This document shows, one piece after another, positions 1 through 7,025 of a stretch of 64,000 bases of DNA. How positions within the stretch are numbered: position 1 is the stretch's first letter; each line of letters starts with the position of its first letter. The stretch comes from Neopararhizobium haloflavum (GTDB lineage: Bacteria; Pseudomonadota; Alphaproteobacteria; Rhizobiales; Rhizobiaceae). The position numbers and the translations under genes were made by a program. Where the stretch lies: contig NZ_NWUC01000003.1 in the NCBI RefSeq assembly GCF_002750855.1, forward strand, positions 310,001-374,000. Direction: 5' to 3'. A model generated the notes under the pieces. It was not told the DNA's origin, searched no databases, and worked only from the letters and a program-made list of their open reading frames with translations.

Positions 1-929
1 CGCCATTCGCCGCCCTCCAGCATCGCCGTCTTGTGGTGTTCGGCGATGGGCTGCTCGCAGCCTTCGCAGATGTATTCCGCCGTCTCCGGCTTGCCCTTCT
101 GCCAGCGCAGCCGGTCGAACTTCAGCCACTGCATTGCCCCGCAATGCGCGCACGGCACGAAGTACCGCCGCTGGTCGCTCGCCTCGTATTCGCGCTCGAT
201 CCGGCTCAGCCCCCGGATCGTCGGGGTCGAGACCAGCAGCACCTTGCGCCGATGCGCGAAGGTCAGCGACCGGGCTTCGGCCAGCGTGACCGGATCGCCT
301 TCCTCGTCAGCGGACGCCGGATAGGCGTCGACCTCGTCGAGAAAGATGTAGCGCGCCGGGGTCGAGCGCAGGCCGACGGCCGAGTTGGCCCCGGTCATGA
401 TCAGGATCCCGCCCGCGAATTCCTTGGACAGCATGGTGTTGCCTGCGTCGCGGGACCGCGCGGGCTTCACCCGCTCGCGCAGCTCAGGGCTTTCGTCGAT
501 CAGCGGGTAGATGCGCTGGCGCGAGTTGCGTTTCGCCAGTTCCACGGTCGGCTGGACGGCCAGCATTGGCCCCGGCGCCTGGTGGATGGCGAACCCGATC
601 CAGTTGTTCCCCGCCTCGGTCGCGCCGACCTGCGCCGCCTTCATGAACACGATCCGTTGCGCCGGATCGCCGGGCGAGAGCCGATCCATGATCTCGCGCA
701 TGTAGGGCGTGCGCATCGTGCGGTATCGCCCCGGCTCGGCCGAGGCGCGGCCCGAGAGCATCCGGTGCCGGTCCGCCCATTCCGAGACGGTCAGGTCCGG
801 GTCGGGCCGCAGCCCGCTGCCCCAGGCGCGCAGGATCTCGCCCGCGCCGTCGAAGTCCGTCAGGCCATCGCCGCTCTCACCGGAAGTCGGGCCGGACCTC
901 GGCGAGTTCGTCGAGGTGGGCGCGTACAT
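1..929 (-). CDS. Phage terminase large subunit (GpA-like), 3' end beyond window
   Basis: This is the ATPase/nuclease motor that packages phage DNA into proheads. The reading frame has no stop down to position 1, so only the N-terminal 309 residues or so are visible. It shows a Walker A-like KAAQVGATE (about residue 80), a Walker B FLDEVD (about residue 175), and a zinc-ribbon pattern CAHC...CEGC near the left edge, all as in GpA-type large terminases. The chosen start (ATG at 927-929, MYAPTSTN) lies inside the end of the small-subunit gene, a 53-bp overlap. No later ATG comes before the conserved region, so the start is moderately sure. It is the last visible gene of the leftward phage operon, and its presence argues for a phage-derived element rather than a pure conjugative one. 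Confidence 0.85.
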   Translation of the reverse strand, partial: MYAPTSTNSPRSGPTSGESGDGLTDFDGAGEILRAWGSGLRPDPDLTVSEWADRHRMLSGRASAEPGRYRTMRTPYMREIMDRLSPGDPAQRIVFMKAAQVGATEAGNNWIGFAIHQAPGPMLAVQPTVELAKRNSRQRIYPLIDESPELRERVKPARSRDAGNTMLSKEFAGGILIMTGANSAVGLRSTPARYIFLDEVDAYPASADEEGDPVTLAEARSLTFAHRRKVLLVSTPTIRGLSRIEREYEASDQRRYFVPCAHCGAMQWLKFDRLRWQKGKPETAEYICEGCEQPIAEHHKTAMLEGGEW

Positions 930-1437
930 GTTTTTCCAGGACCTTCTGCATCGCGGCAGGCTCGACGCCCAGATCGGCCGCCATCAGCGCCGCCGCGCGC
1001 GCAGGCCAGTTCACCCATGAATCCCTTTCCTCCCGCGCCAGCCGGAACACCAGCGTGAGCGCGCGGGCCCGCTCGACCAGTTCCCCCTTCAGCCTCTGGA
1101 GCCGGATGCGCCGCTCCTGCGCCTTCAGAACCTCGTTGGCGGTCTTGGCCTGCAGGAAGGTCGTGCCACCGCCCACTGGCGGGACGGCCAGTCCCTGTTC
1201 GCGGAGCGTGTCGCCAACTGCAGCGACCGCCGCCTCGGGGACCGGCTTCAGCTTTGGCGCGGGCGCCTTCCTCGTCTTGGACGGGTCAGTCGTCTCGGCA
1301 CGCCGGGCGTCGCTGGCGGCCGCATTGATGCTGCCGTCGGGATTGAGAACCAGCCGCTCGGCGGTCTTTGCCTTCTGGATTGCGCCTCGCGACAGCCCGA
1401 CGTGCGCGGCGTACTGGCGCTCGCTCATGCCCTGCAT
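877..1437 (-). CDS. Terminase small subunit / DNA-packaging protein
   Basis: A 186-residue protein immediately upstream of and overlapping the large terminase. The N-terminus (MSERQYAAHVGLSRGAIQKA) reads as a helix-turn-helix, the DNA-recognition part of small terminases that mark pac or cos sites. The middle is Ala/Pro/Lys-rich and the C-terminal half is charged helix, probably for oligomerisation. Either the first ATG (1437) or the ATG three codons later (MSERQ, 1428) could be used; neither has a strong ribosome site. The call rests on HTH plus position; the family match was not searched. Confidence 0.7.
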   Translation of the reverse strand: MQGMSERQYAAHVGLSRGAIQKAKTAERLVLNPDGSINAAASDARRAETTDPSKTRKAPAPKLKPVPEAAVAAVGDTLREQGLAVPPVGGGTTFLQAKTANEVLKAQERRIRLQRLKGELVERARALTLVFRLAREERDSWVNWPARAAALMAADLGVEPAAMQKVLEKHVRAHLDELAEVRPDFR

Positions 1438-1462
1438 TAACGGCCCAGATTATCATTTAGAA

Positions 1463-1648
1463 TCATTTGCTTATCAAATTTGCAGGCGTCGCGACCGGAG
1501 CGAACGTCCCCATCTTCAGGTTTTGCGCCAGCATCGTGTGCAGCCCGAAGACTGGGAAGATGAGGATCTGCGTCACGACCGCGACGCCGTAGCCGACAAT
1601 CACGTTGGCGACGGACTCGACCAGAGACATGAGGCGTGACTGCTTCAT
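1463..1648 (-). CDS. DUF7220-type small membrane protein, possibly C-terminally altered
   Basis: A 61-residue protein with a hydrophobic stretch (SVANVIVGYGVAVVTQILIF) that fits one membrane segment plus an amphipathic start, as I recall for DUF7220 phage proteins found beside terminase and methylase genes. Its start overlaps the stop of the upstream methyltransferase (ATGA), so it is translationally coupled. The tail after QNLKMG (TFAPVATPANLISK) does not look like the arginine-rich second half I associate with this family, and the DNA just beyond it (about 1440-1490) is unusually AT-rich. This suggests a small deletion or junction. Function unknown. Confidence 0.6.
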   Translation of the reverse strand: MKQSRLMSLVESVANVIVGYGVAVVTQILIFPVFGLHTMLAQNLKMGTFAPVATPANLISK

Positions 1649-3021
1649 GCGGCGGACTTGCGCATTCGCGCGGGTTCGGGGGCTGCGTCCTTTGCCGAGG
1701 CATCGGCCGGGGCTTCGGCATCGTCGCCCAGCCGCTCGGTCCTCACCTGCGCGAAGGTCCGACCGTCACCGTCGAGGATCGCGTCGCGGCCGGTCTCGGC
1801 CTGCCAGCGCTCCACGGCGACATCGACGTAAGCCGGGCTGATTTCCATCGCGAAGACGCGGCGGCCGTTGGCTTCGCCCGCTATGATTTGCGAGCCGGAG
1901 CCAGAGAATGGCTCGTAGCAAAGCCCACCGCGCGCAACATGCTGGCGCATCGGGATGCCGAAGGCGTCGAGCGGTTTCGGCGTCGGGTGGTCGGGCCGGT
2001 CATCCTTGGCGAAACTCGGCAGCGCCCATGTCGAGGGCAGCGTTTCCTCGGCCACCTTCGGCGGGCGGTTCGTTCGGCGCCAACCCATGAAGCAGGGTTC
2101 GTGCTTCCAGAGGTAGTGCGATCGGGTCAGGACCCCCCGGTCCTTCACCCAGATGATCTGCTGATGGACGAAGGCGCCCGCCTTTTCCCAGCAGGCTTCC
2201 AGCATCGCCTGTCGGCGGGAGGCGTGCCAGCAATACCAGGCCGCATCCTCGGTGATCGCCTCGGCGACTGCCGCGGCGATGAAGCTGTCGTAAAGCTCGG
2301 CCCCCTGCGAACTGTCGTCCCACGTCGTGCCGTAGGACGCCGACCAGTCCTTATTCCGCGTCGGATGGTTCGAACCATCGTAGTCGACGAGGTATGGCGG
2401 GTCGGTCGCGAACAGGATAGCCCGCTCGCTATTCATCAAACGGCGCACATCGGCCGCGCTTGTGCTGTCACCACACAGCAGACGATGGTCGCCGAGGATC
2501 CAGAGATCGCCCGTCCGTGAGGCCGGATTGCGCGGCGGCTCCGGGATAGTCACCGGCGGCAGGGAGCCCCCGGCGCCCTCTTCTTCACTTTCGTCTTCCG
2601 CAACGTAGGCCAGCAGCTTGTCCAACTCGCCGTCGGAGAACCCGACCAGCGACAGGTCGAAATCCTCTGCCAGCAGGTCGTTCAGTTCCGCCGAAAGCAG
2701 GGTCTCGTCCCAGGTGCCAAGCTCCGTCAGCTTGTTATCCGCGATGCGGTACGCCCGGCGCTGCGCGTGGGTAAGGTGCCCGAGCACGATCACCGGCGCC
2801 TCGGTCAGCCCGAGCTGCTCAGCCGCCAGCACGCGGCCGTGACCCGCGATCAACTCGCCGTCCTCGCCGACGAGGCAAGGCACAGTCCAGCCGAACTCGG
2901 CCATGCTCGCAGCGATCTTCGCGACCTGGTCGGCCCCGTGCACCTTTGCGTTCTTCGCATAGGGCTGCAGGCGCGCAAGCGCCCAGGTCTCGATCCGCTC
3001 GGGTGCGAAGGCGAGGGTCAT
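1645..3021 (-). CDS. ParB-domain DNA methyltransferase (N6-adenine or N4-cytosine)
   Basis: A 458-residue phage methyltransferase. The N-terminal third is a ParB/Srx-like nuclease domain (VGEDGELIAGHGRVLAA, about residues 50-66). The C-terminal part is a DNA methylase with the catalytic DPPY (FATDPPYLVDYDG) before the SAM-binding FSGSG motif, the order of beta-class enzymes. The track-length reading could start at 3066, but ATG 3021 (MTLAFAPERIE) is preceded by AGGAACAGC and fits the family's usual start. Such orphan methylases usually protect phage DNA from host restriction or alter regulation. It is coupled to the downstream membrane protein by a 4-bp overlap. No matching endonuclease is adjacent. 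Confidence 0.88.
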   Translation of the reverse strand: MTLAFAPERIETWALARLQPYAKNAKVHGADQVAKIAASMAEFGWTVPCLVGEDGELIAGHGRVLAAEQLGLTEAPVIVLGHLTHAQRRAYRIADNKLTELGTWDETLLSAELNDLLAEDFDLSLVGFSDGELDKLLAYVAEDESEEEGAGGSLPPVTIPEPPRNPASRTGDLWILGDHRLLCGDSTSAADVRRLMNSERAILFATDPPYLVDYDGSNHPTRNKDWSASYGTTWDDSSQGAELYDSFIAAAVAEAITEDAAWYCWHASRRQAMLEACWEKAGAFVHQQIIWVKDRGVLTRSHYLWKHEPCFMGWRRTNRPPKVAEETLPSTWALPSFAKDDRPDHPTPKPLDAFGIPMRQHVARGGLCYEPFSGSGSQIIAGEANGRRVFAMEISPAYVDVAVERWQAETGRDAILDGDGRTFAQVRTERLGDDAEAPADASAKDAAPEPARMRKSAA

Positions 3022-3204
3022 GCTGTTCCTATCGACGATCGGTTTCTTACGGAGGTTGGGGCTCACGACCGGAGTAAAATCCGGCGAGACAACTTGGCTT
3101 CATGGTCGATGAGAATTCTCGCCCGTCTTTCCCAAGACAATTGCATGTCACCCGCGCGCCGCAGTAGTCGTATCCGCAAAATGCGAACCACAAGGAAAGC
3201 CAGC

Positions 3205-3651
3205 ATGACGTTGAAGGTCTATCTCTCCGGCGAGATTCACACAGATTGGCGCGACCAGATCATCGAAGGCGCAAGCGATCTCGATGTCAGCTTTGAGGGT
3301 CCGGTAACCGATCACGCTGCCAGCGATGATTGTGGTGTCCAGATTCTGGGACAGGAAGACAAAAAATTCTGGCATGACCACAAGGGTGCCCAAATCAATG
3401 CAATACGCACCCGGCGCGGGATCAGCCAGGCTGACGTGGTGGTGGTCCGTTTCGGCGAGAAATACCGACAATGGAATGCCGCATTCGATGCAGGTATTGC
3501 ATCCGCATTGGGAAAATCTCTCATTGTGCTGCACGGGCCTGAGCATCAGCATGCTCTGAAGGAGATTGATGCTGCAGCCCTTGCTGTTGCGGAACGTCCC
3601 GAACAGGTGGTCCAGGTCCTGCGTTATGTTCTGACCGGCACGCTGCCCTAG
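3205..3651 (+). CDS. YtoQ family protein
   Basis: A 148-residue protein that reads end to end as the YtoQ family: MTLKVYLSGEIHTDWRD at the start, GPVTDHAASDDCG in the middle, and SQADVVVVRFGEKYRQWN followed by GIASALGKSLIVLHG. The layout (YLSGEI near the N-terminus, then an acidic D-x-V segment) resembles the nucleoside 2-deoxyribosyltransferase-like Rossmannoid fold, so a nucleotide-related role is an inference; no activity is established to my knowledge. Start ATG 3205 has AAGGAAAG just upstream. It is transcribed against the surrounding phage genes and is flanked by non-coding DNA on both sides, as expected for a cargo ('moron') gene. Confidence 0.8.
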   Translation: MTLKVYLSGEIHTDWRDQIIEGASDLDVSFEGPVTDHAASDDCGVQILGQEDKKFWHDHKGAQINAIRTRRGISQADVVVVRFGEKYRQWNAAFDAGIASALGKSLIVLHGPEHQHALKEIDAAALAVAERPEQVVQVLRYVLTGTLP

Positions 3652-4049
3652 TATTTCATTCCCTTGGCTAAGATGGTTTCCAACGGGATTCCGGTCTCCA
3701 GGAATCCGCCCCGGCATCCGCCCGGCAAGCCACTGTTACTTAATACGTATTCGCACCACTAAAGTGGATCGGACTCCGGTGGCTTCCCAAAAATCTGGCC
3801 CTGTCGCTGGCGATGTTCCGCGCTTCGCCCGCCAGCATACAATTGTCGCCAGGAAGGACCCGCGAAATCCAAAACCTGGCCGTTAACGCAGTCGGTCCGG
3901 AGCGGGTATTCGCTTATCAACGACCGGTCGCAAGCCGTCGCCATCGTCCGTGCGCGCTTCTCCTCAGCCTATCGAGTTCATACCGCAATCGATCCGGATT
4001 TGTCCGGCCAGGAAATGTCCGGCGGACATTTGGATGCAAGACCGCCATG
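3652..4049. other. Non-coding stretch of about 400 bases
   Basis: No gene with a start codon, ribosome site and recognisable product is seen on either strand. A plus-strand frame is open to a stop at 4060-4062 and has protein-like composition, but it has no convincing start or family resemblance. Confidence 0.4.
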
Positions 4050-4175
4050 TCAGGCGAAGTAGACCCATGCCGCCAACGCGTTCATCACGCAGGCGGCCAA
4101 CATTTGCGGTGTCGTCGGCCGGTAGAACGCCAGTCCGGCCGAGGCGAGGGCAAGTGCCGAGAGCGCGACAGTCAT
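4050..4175 (-). CDS. 41-residue hydrophobic protein coupled to the thermonuclease
   Basis: A short frame (start MTVALSALALASAGLAFYRP, end AAWVYFA) whose ATG overlaps the TGA of the nuclease gene (ATGA, 4172-4175), the same coupling seen elsewhere in this operon. Two hydrophobic stretches separated by a YRPTTPQ turn suggest a tiny membrane protein, perhaps holin-like or an immunity/spanning peptide. No family is recognised. Support is the overlap, the composition and the absence of a competing gene. Confidence 0.5.
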   Translation of the reverse strand: MTVALSALALASAGLAFYRPTTPQMLAACVMNALAAWVYFA

Positions 4176-4609
4176 CGTCCGCACCAGACATTCCCCTGAT
4201 TGGGCCAAGGTTGCGCCAATTGCTCGGAGATCAACACTTCGCCTGCATAGCGCCCATCGGCAAGCTCAATGGTCACGAGCGCGCGTCCGTAGGATCCCTC
4301 ATCGCCGCTCCAGTTGATCGTGTAGCTGTCGCCCATCAGCTCTCGCAACCGGTCGCGCGACTGGACAGCCATCTGTGCTTCTGCATCGCATTCCGCGTGG
4401 CCAGGCATTTCCGGCGTGTCGATGCTGTCATAGCGCCACTTCACGCCGTTCTCCCATCCCGTGTCGCCGTCCACGATGCAGGTGAGCATGCGTGCCGCAC
4501 GATCGCCTCCTTCACAAACCGGCAGTGGGGCCGCCGACGTGACAGGCGCAAGCATGAGCGTGAATACCAGCGCGCAAGCGAGCCTGATGGATTCCCGTAA
4601 CATCATCAT
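4172..4609 (-). CDS. Thermonuclease (SNase-like) family protein
   Basis: A 145-residue secreted nuclease of the staphylococcal nuclease fold. Residues 1-27 form a signal peptide (hydrophobic ACALVFTLMLAP, then SAAPL). The mature part carries ILTCIVDGDT-type features (CIVDGDTGW), the conserved YDSIDTPEMPGHAEC, and a C-terminal YGRALVTIEL segment with AEVLISEQLA-like helix, all landmarks of the family. Three ATG codons in a row begin the frame; GGGGGCAAGA lies just upstream. It would act outside the cytoplasm on DNA or RNA. A phage operon carrying an exported nuclease is common in alphaproteobacterial prophages, but its purpose is unclear. Confidence 0.8.
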   Translation of the reverse strand: MMMLRESIRLACALVFTLMLAPVTSAAPLPVCEGGDRAARMLTCIVDGDTGWENGVKWRYDSIDTPEMPGHAECDAEAQMAVQSRDRLRELMGDSYTINWSGDEGSYGRALVTIELADGRYAGEVLISEQLAQPWPNQGNVWCGR

Positions 4610-4678
4610 TCTTGCCCCCTTCTTGCGTTGCAGACCATCGCGAAATCCCGATTGGTCGTCAACGGTATGACTGGCGCC

Positions 4679-5128
4679 TCAGGCACGTGGGCAACTGGCG
4701 ATGTCCCGCATGCGATCGATGACATAGCGGCGCGAGCGGTTCGGCGGCACGGGTTGTCGATTGAGCCTCATGGCGATGAGGCAAAGCGCATAGTGCCAGT
4801 GTTCATGGGCGGCGGATCGCTGCAACCCGACCGCCCAGCAGATCGTTTTCCACGACGCCCCGTGCACCCGCATCCAGACGATCTTGCCGTCGATCGCTTC
4901 GAGACCGACCGTCCAGGTGAGCGTTTCGTCCATACGGGCGATTGCCGCTGGATGGGGCGGCGGCCGCTTCATCGGTTCGGCTTCGCGGCCGACCAGATCG
5001 GAGAACTCCACCATGATCTCCGGCCAGGTATTGAAGAAGCCGCGAATGCGTTCGCCTGGCAGCCGCTTCAGCACGTCGGCAGCTTCAATGAGACGTTCCT
5101 CGACCAGCTTGGGTGTCCAGTCACTCAT
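4679..5128 (-). CDS. DUF6362 family phage protein
   Basis: A 149-residue protein with the N-terminus MSDWTPKLVEERLIEAADVL and a conserved core of WPEIMVEFSDLVGRE, DETLTWTVGLEAIDGKIVWM and ASWKTICWAVGLQRSAAHEH. The last piece looks like a helix-turn-helix recognition region. I recognise it as DUF6362, seen in the replication/packaging operons of alphaproteobacterial prophages. The start at 5128 was chosen because the MSDWTPKL start is characteristic and lies 8 bp inside the end of the upstream gene. A longer in-frame reading to 5299 has no conserved content. Molecular role unknown, perhaps DNA binding. Confidence 0.72.
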   Translation of the reverse strand: MSDWTPKLVEERLIEAADVLKRLPGERIRGFFNTWPEIMVEFSDLVGREAEPMKRPPPHPAAIARMDETLTWTVGLEAIDGKIVWMRVHGASWKTICWAVGLQRSAAHEHWHYALCLIAMRLNRQPVPPNRSRRYVIDRMRDIASCPRA

Positions 5129-5321
5129 TGCGCACCGCCTTTGTCTGAGGACGCGCGCCATAGAGCTTTTCGCCGAGTTGACGGATGAGTTCGCGCTCGG
5201 GCCAGTTGAGCCGCTCATCGTCGACTGCGACGGCAAGCAAGCCCTGTTCACGCCAGCCGTCCCGCTTGACTTCCTCTGGCGAGCGTCGCTCCCCGCCATA
5301 ACCTTTCTGGTGCCACCTCAT
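5121..5321 (-). CDS. Hypothetical 66-residue phage protein
   Basis: A small charged protein (start MRWHQKGYGGERRSPEEVKR, end PQTKAVRNE) with a near-perfect ribosome binding site, AAGGAGGTGACGCG, before ATG 5321. It overlaps both neighbours by a few bases, in keeping with tight operon packing. No family is recognised. The middle reads ERLNWPERELIRQLGEKLYG, a plausible helix pair. Confidence 0.6.
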   Translation of the reverse strand: MRWHQKGYGGERRSPEEVKRDGWREQGLLAVAVDDERLNWPERELIRQLGEKLYGARPQTKAVRNE

Positions 5322-5575
5322 CGCGTCACCTCCTTCAGGACCGCGACGTACCCGGCGACATCCACGAGTGAGTCATGATGTCCGGGATCATGCGCCAGCC
5401 GAGCAAGCTTCAAATCGACGAGGCAGAGCGCCACCTCAGCCGGCGTCACCGGACGACGAAGGGTGATCGACCAACGCTTCGCAACCATGTCCATCGAGAC
5501 TGACGGATCGCCATATGTGCGTCGGCGCTCGATGACGACGTTCGCGGCTTCTCGCAGCATCGTTTCGCCATTCAT
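5318..5575 (-). CDS. DUF6378 domain protein
   Basis: An 85-residue protein with the pattern REAANVVIERRRTYGDP...MVAKRWSITL...VALCLVDLKLARL...HHDSLVDVAGYVAVL. This is the DUF6378 layout, distantly like MazG/dATP-pyrophosphohydrolase helices (acidic residues, the RxxTYGDP motif and the DSLVDVAGY helix). A nucleotide-pool role in phage replication is an inference. It overlaps the start of the next gene and the end of the preceding one by 4 bp each. Confidence 0.75.
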   Translation of the reverse strand: MNGETMLREAANVVIERRRTYGDPSVSMDMVAKRWSITLRRPVTPAEVALCLVDLKLARLAHDPGHHDSLVDVAGYVAVLKEVTR

Positions 5576-6108
5576 CGCACACCTCCATCTGTCTCAATCG
5601 CCCAAAGCAGGATGGCGATGGCATCGGCCTCGTTGTCATCGACGGGCGAGAAGCCGCGGGCGCGCATGGAGGCGATCATCGCAGCCTTGTCGGCGTTGCC
5701 CTTGCCGGCGGCATGACGTTTGATCGTACCGACCGGTACACCCTCGTATGGAACGCCGTGGAGTTCCGCCCACCCGGTGAGCGTTGCCATCAGTCCGCCA
5801 TAGACGTGAGCGGCATCGGTGCCAGCATGACGGCGAACTTCCTCGAACCAGACGGCCGCGATCGGTCCGGACAGCCGCTCGATCTCGGCCAGCCAGTTCG
5901 TGAAGCGGAGATACCGCATACCGCCGCCATCGAAACGCCTTGGCCGGAACGAAACAGTTCCAGAGGCGATCAGCCCATCTGCGTCACGCAGAGCCCAACC
6001 GGTAAGAGTACCGAGGTCGAGAGCGAGGATGGGGCGGTGGCTCCGCGCCACATTGGGCTGCGGGGGGATTGCCCTGTGGCTCGCGATCATCAGAGTAGGA
6101 TCAGCCAT
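5572..6108 (-). CDS. RuvC-like Holliday junction resolvase family protein
   Basis: A 178-residue RNase H-fold nuclease of the RuvC type. Acidic catalytic positions can be followed: ILALDLGTLTGWAL (first Asp, about residue 30), AAVWFEEVRRHAGTDA (Glu, about residue 85) and DNEADAIAILLWA (paired Asp near the C-terminus). It would cut branched DNA during phage replication or recombination, so that concatemers can be resolved before packaging. Start ATG 6108 has GGAGACCACTC upstream. It lies in the same leftward operon as the Prim-Pol gene. Confidence 0.82.
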   Translation of the reverse strand: MADPTLMIASHRAIPPQPNVARSHRPILALDLGTLTGWALRDADGLIASGTVSFRPRRFDGGGMRYLRFTNWLAEIERLSGPIAAVWFEEVRRHAGTDAAHVYGGLMATLTGWAELHGVPYEGVPVGTIKRHAAGKGNADKAAMIASMRARGFSPVDDNEADAIAILLWAIETDGGVR

Positions 6109-6253
6109 GAGTGGTCTCCTTCTTGGGTTGGCTGCTCGGGTGGAAGACGACGGTGGCCTGGTGCTTGGCGGTACGGGGCTGCCGTCGTCTGATTTTTGGC
6201 GGCGTCGATCGAACGCGGGAAACGGTGGTGGTGAGATTAGAACGGCAGTTCAT
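6101..6253 (-). CDS. Possible 50-residue basic protein
   Basis: The frame from ATG 6253 (MNCRSNLTTTVSRVRSTPPK) to a stop overlapping the start of the RuvC-like gene fills what would otherwise be a 128-base gap in a tightly packed operon. GGGAGAACGGCG precedes the ATG. It is rich in Arg, Lys, Thr and Pro with no recognisable motif, so it may be a DNA- or RNA-binding peptide or spurious. Confidence 0.35.
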   Translation of the reverse strand: MNCRSNLTTTVSRVRSTPPKIRRRQPRTAKHQATVVFHPSSQPKKETTHG

Positions 6254-6800
6254 CGCCGTTCTCCCACCACCATGAGTCTGCGGTGATGGTGCGAGTCGGA
6301 ACGACCTTTGCGCCGGGCCATTCATCCTTGATCGCTATCACGGTTGGCACGGCGTCTATCAGTCTTGCGATCTCCGACAGCAGGTAGACCCGCACGCTGC
6401 GATCCTGCGGATCGACGGCGGCAGCCACATCCTCGTCCTTGACGATCGCCGCCACGGTTCCATCGCCGAGCGCCACCTCCCACACGCCGGGATGGATCGG
6501 TTCGGCGCCGAGCCGATCGGCTTCACCGTCGAGATAGCGCCATGCATTGACCATGCGGTCGATCTCATGAAGCGCGTCCTGGTCGCGCCCCTCGCGCAGC
6601 GCCATGGCGAGTTTGCGGTGCTGCGAATAGAAGCGTTTGGACAGTTCGTCGGGGACGAGCGACGGCAGCCGGCAGGCGCCCCATTTGCGTTCCATCTCGC
6701 GGGCCAGAGCGTCGAGCTTGTGCAGCGCGGCCATCATGTCGACGACGATCTGGGATCTGCTTCGGGTCGTCAGCTGAGCGGTGTCGAAGTCAAAGCCCAT
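6237..6800 (-). CDS. Hypothetical phage protein, 187 residues
   Basis: Not recognised. The first half is helical (MMAALHKLDALAREMERKWG..., then HRKLAMALREGRDQDALHEI) and the second half contains a compact beta-rich segment (GVWEVALGDGTVAAIVKDED, then VPTVIAIKDEWPGAKVVPT). The family may belong to the replication module, since it directly follows the Prim-Pol gene. Its start codon lies 23 bases from the first arm of a repeat array (6823-7020), so its transcription or translation is likely controlled there. Confidence 0.6.
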   Translation of the reverse strand: MGFDFDTAQLTTRSRSQIVVDMMAALHKLDALAREMERKWGACRLPSLVPDELSKRFYSQHRKLAMALREGRDQDALHEIDRMVNAWRYLDGEADRLGAEPIHPGVWEVALGDGTVAAIVKDEDVAAAVDPQDRSVRVYLLSEIARLIDAVPTVIAIKDEWPGAKVVPTRTITADSWWWENGDELPF

Positions 6801-6822
6801 GTCGAACCCTCACCTCGAGCCG

Positions 6823-7020
6823 TTTGTCACCATTTGGCCTTGCGTGCGCGAGAGAGATAAACCTGTCGCCAAAGTCCGAAGGACCGGAAGCTTTGTCTGT
6901 GTCTCTGTGCGCGAGGCCAAATGGTGACAAAAACCCGTCGCGAATGGTGACAGCTGCCGTTTGTAGCTGTCGCGAATGGTGACATCCGGCCGTTCCGGCA
7001 GGGTGTCGCGAATGGTGACG
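6823..7020. repeat. Array of AATGGTGAC repeats with an 18-bp inverted repeat
   Basis: Five copies of a common core sit between two leftward genes. An 18-bp perfect inverted pair (AGGCCAAATGGTGACAAA) occupies 6823-6840 and 6914-6931. Three direct copies of GTCGCGAATGGTGAC follow at 6937, 6969 and 7005. With the base before it, each direct copy is nearly palindromic: TGTCGC at one end and GGTGAC(A) at the other. The cores are spaced 23, 32 and 36 bases apart. Their position at the 3' end of the primase-helicase gene suggests an iteron-type origin or a cluster of operators; the sequence does not decide between them. Confidence 0.75.
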
Positions 7021-7025
7021 ACTGA

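Noticed and set aside
3800-4062. Plus-strand open frame with protein-like reading ending in TAG at 4060-4062
   Set aside because: No start codon with a ribosome site and no family resemblance; kept as non-coding.
6804-6820. TCGAACCCTC shared with the T arm of tRNA-Ser, possible attachment-site core
   Set aside because: Only 10 bases match, and it lies at the start codon of a phage gene; chance is more likely.
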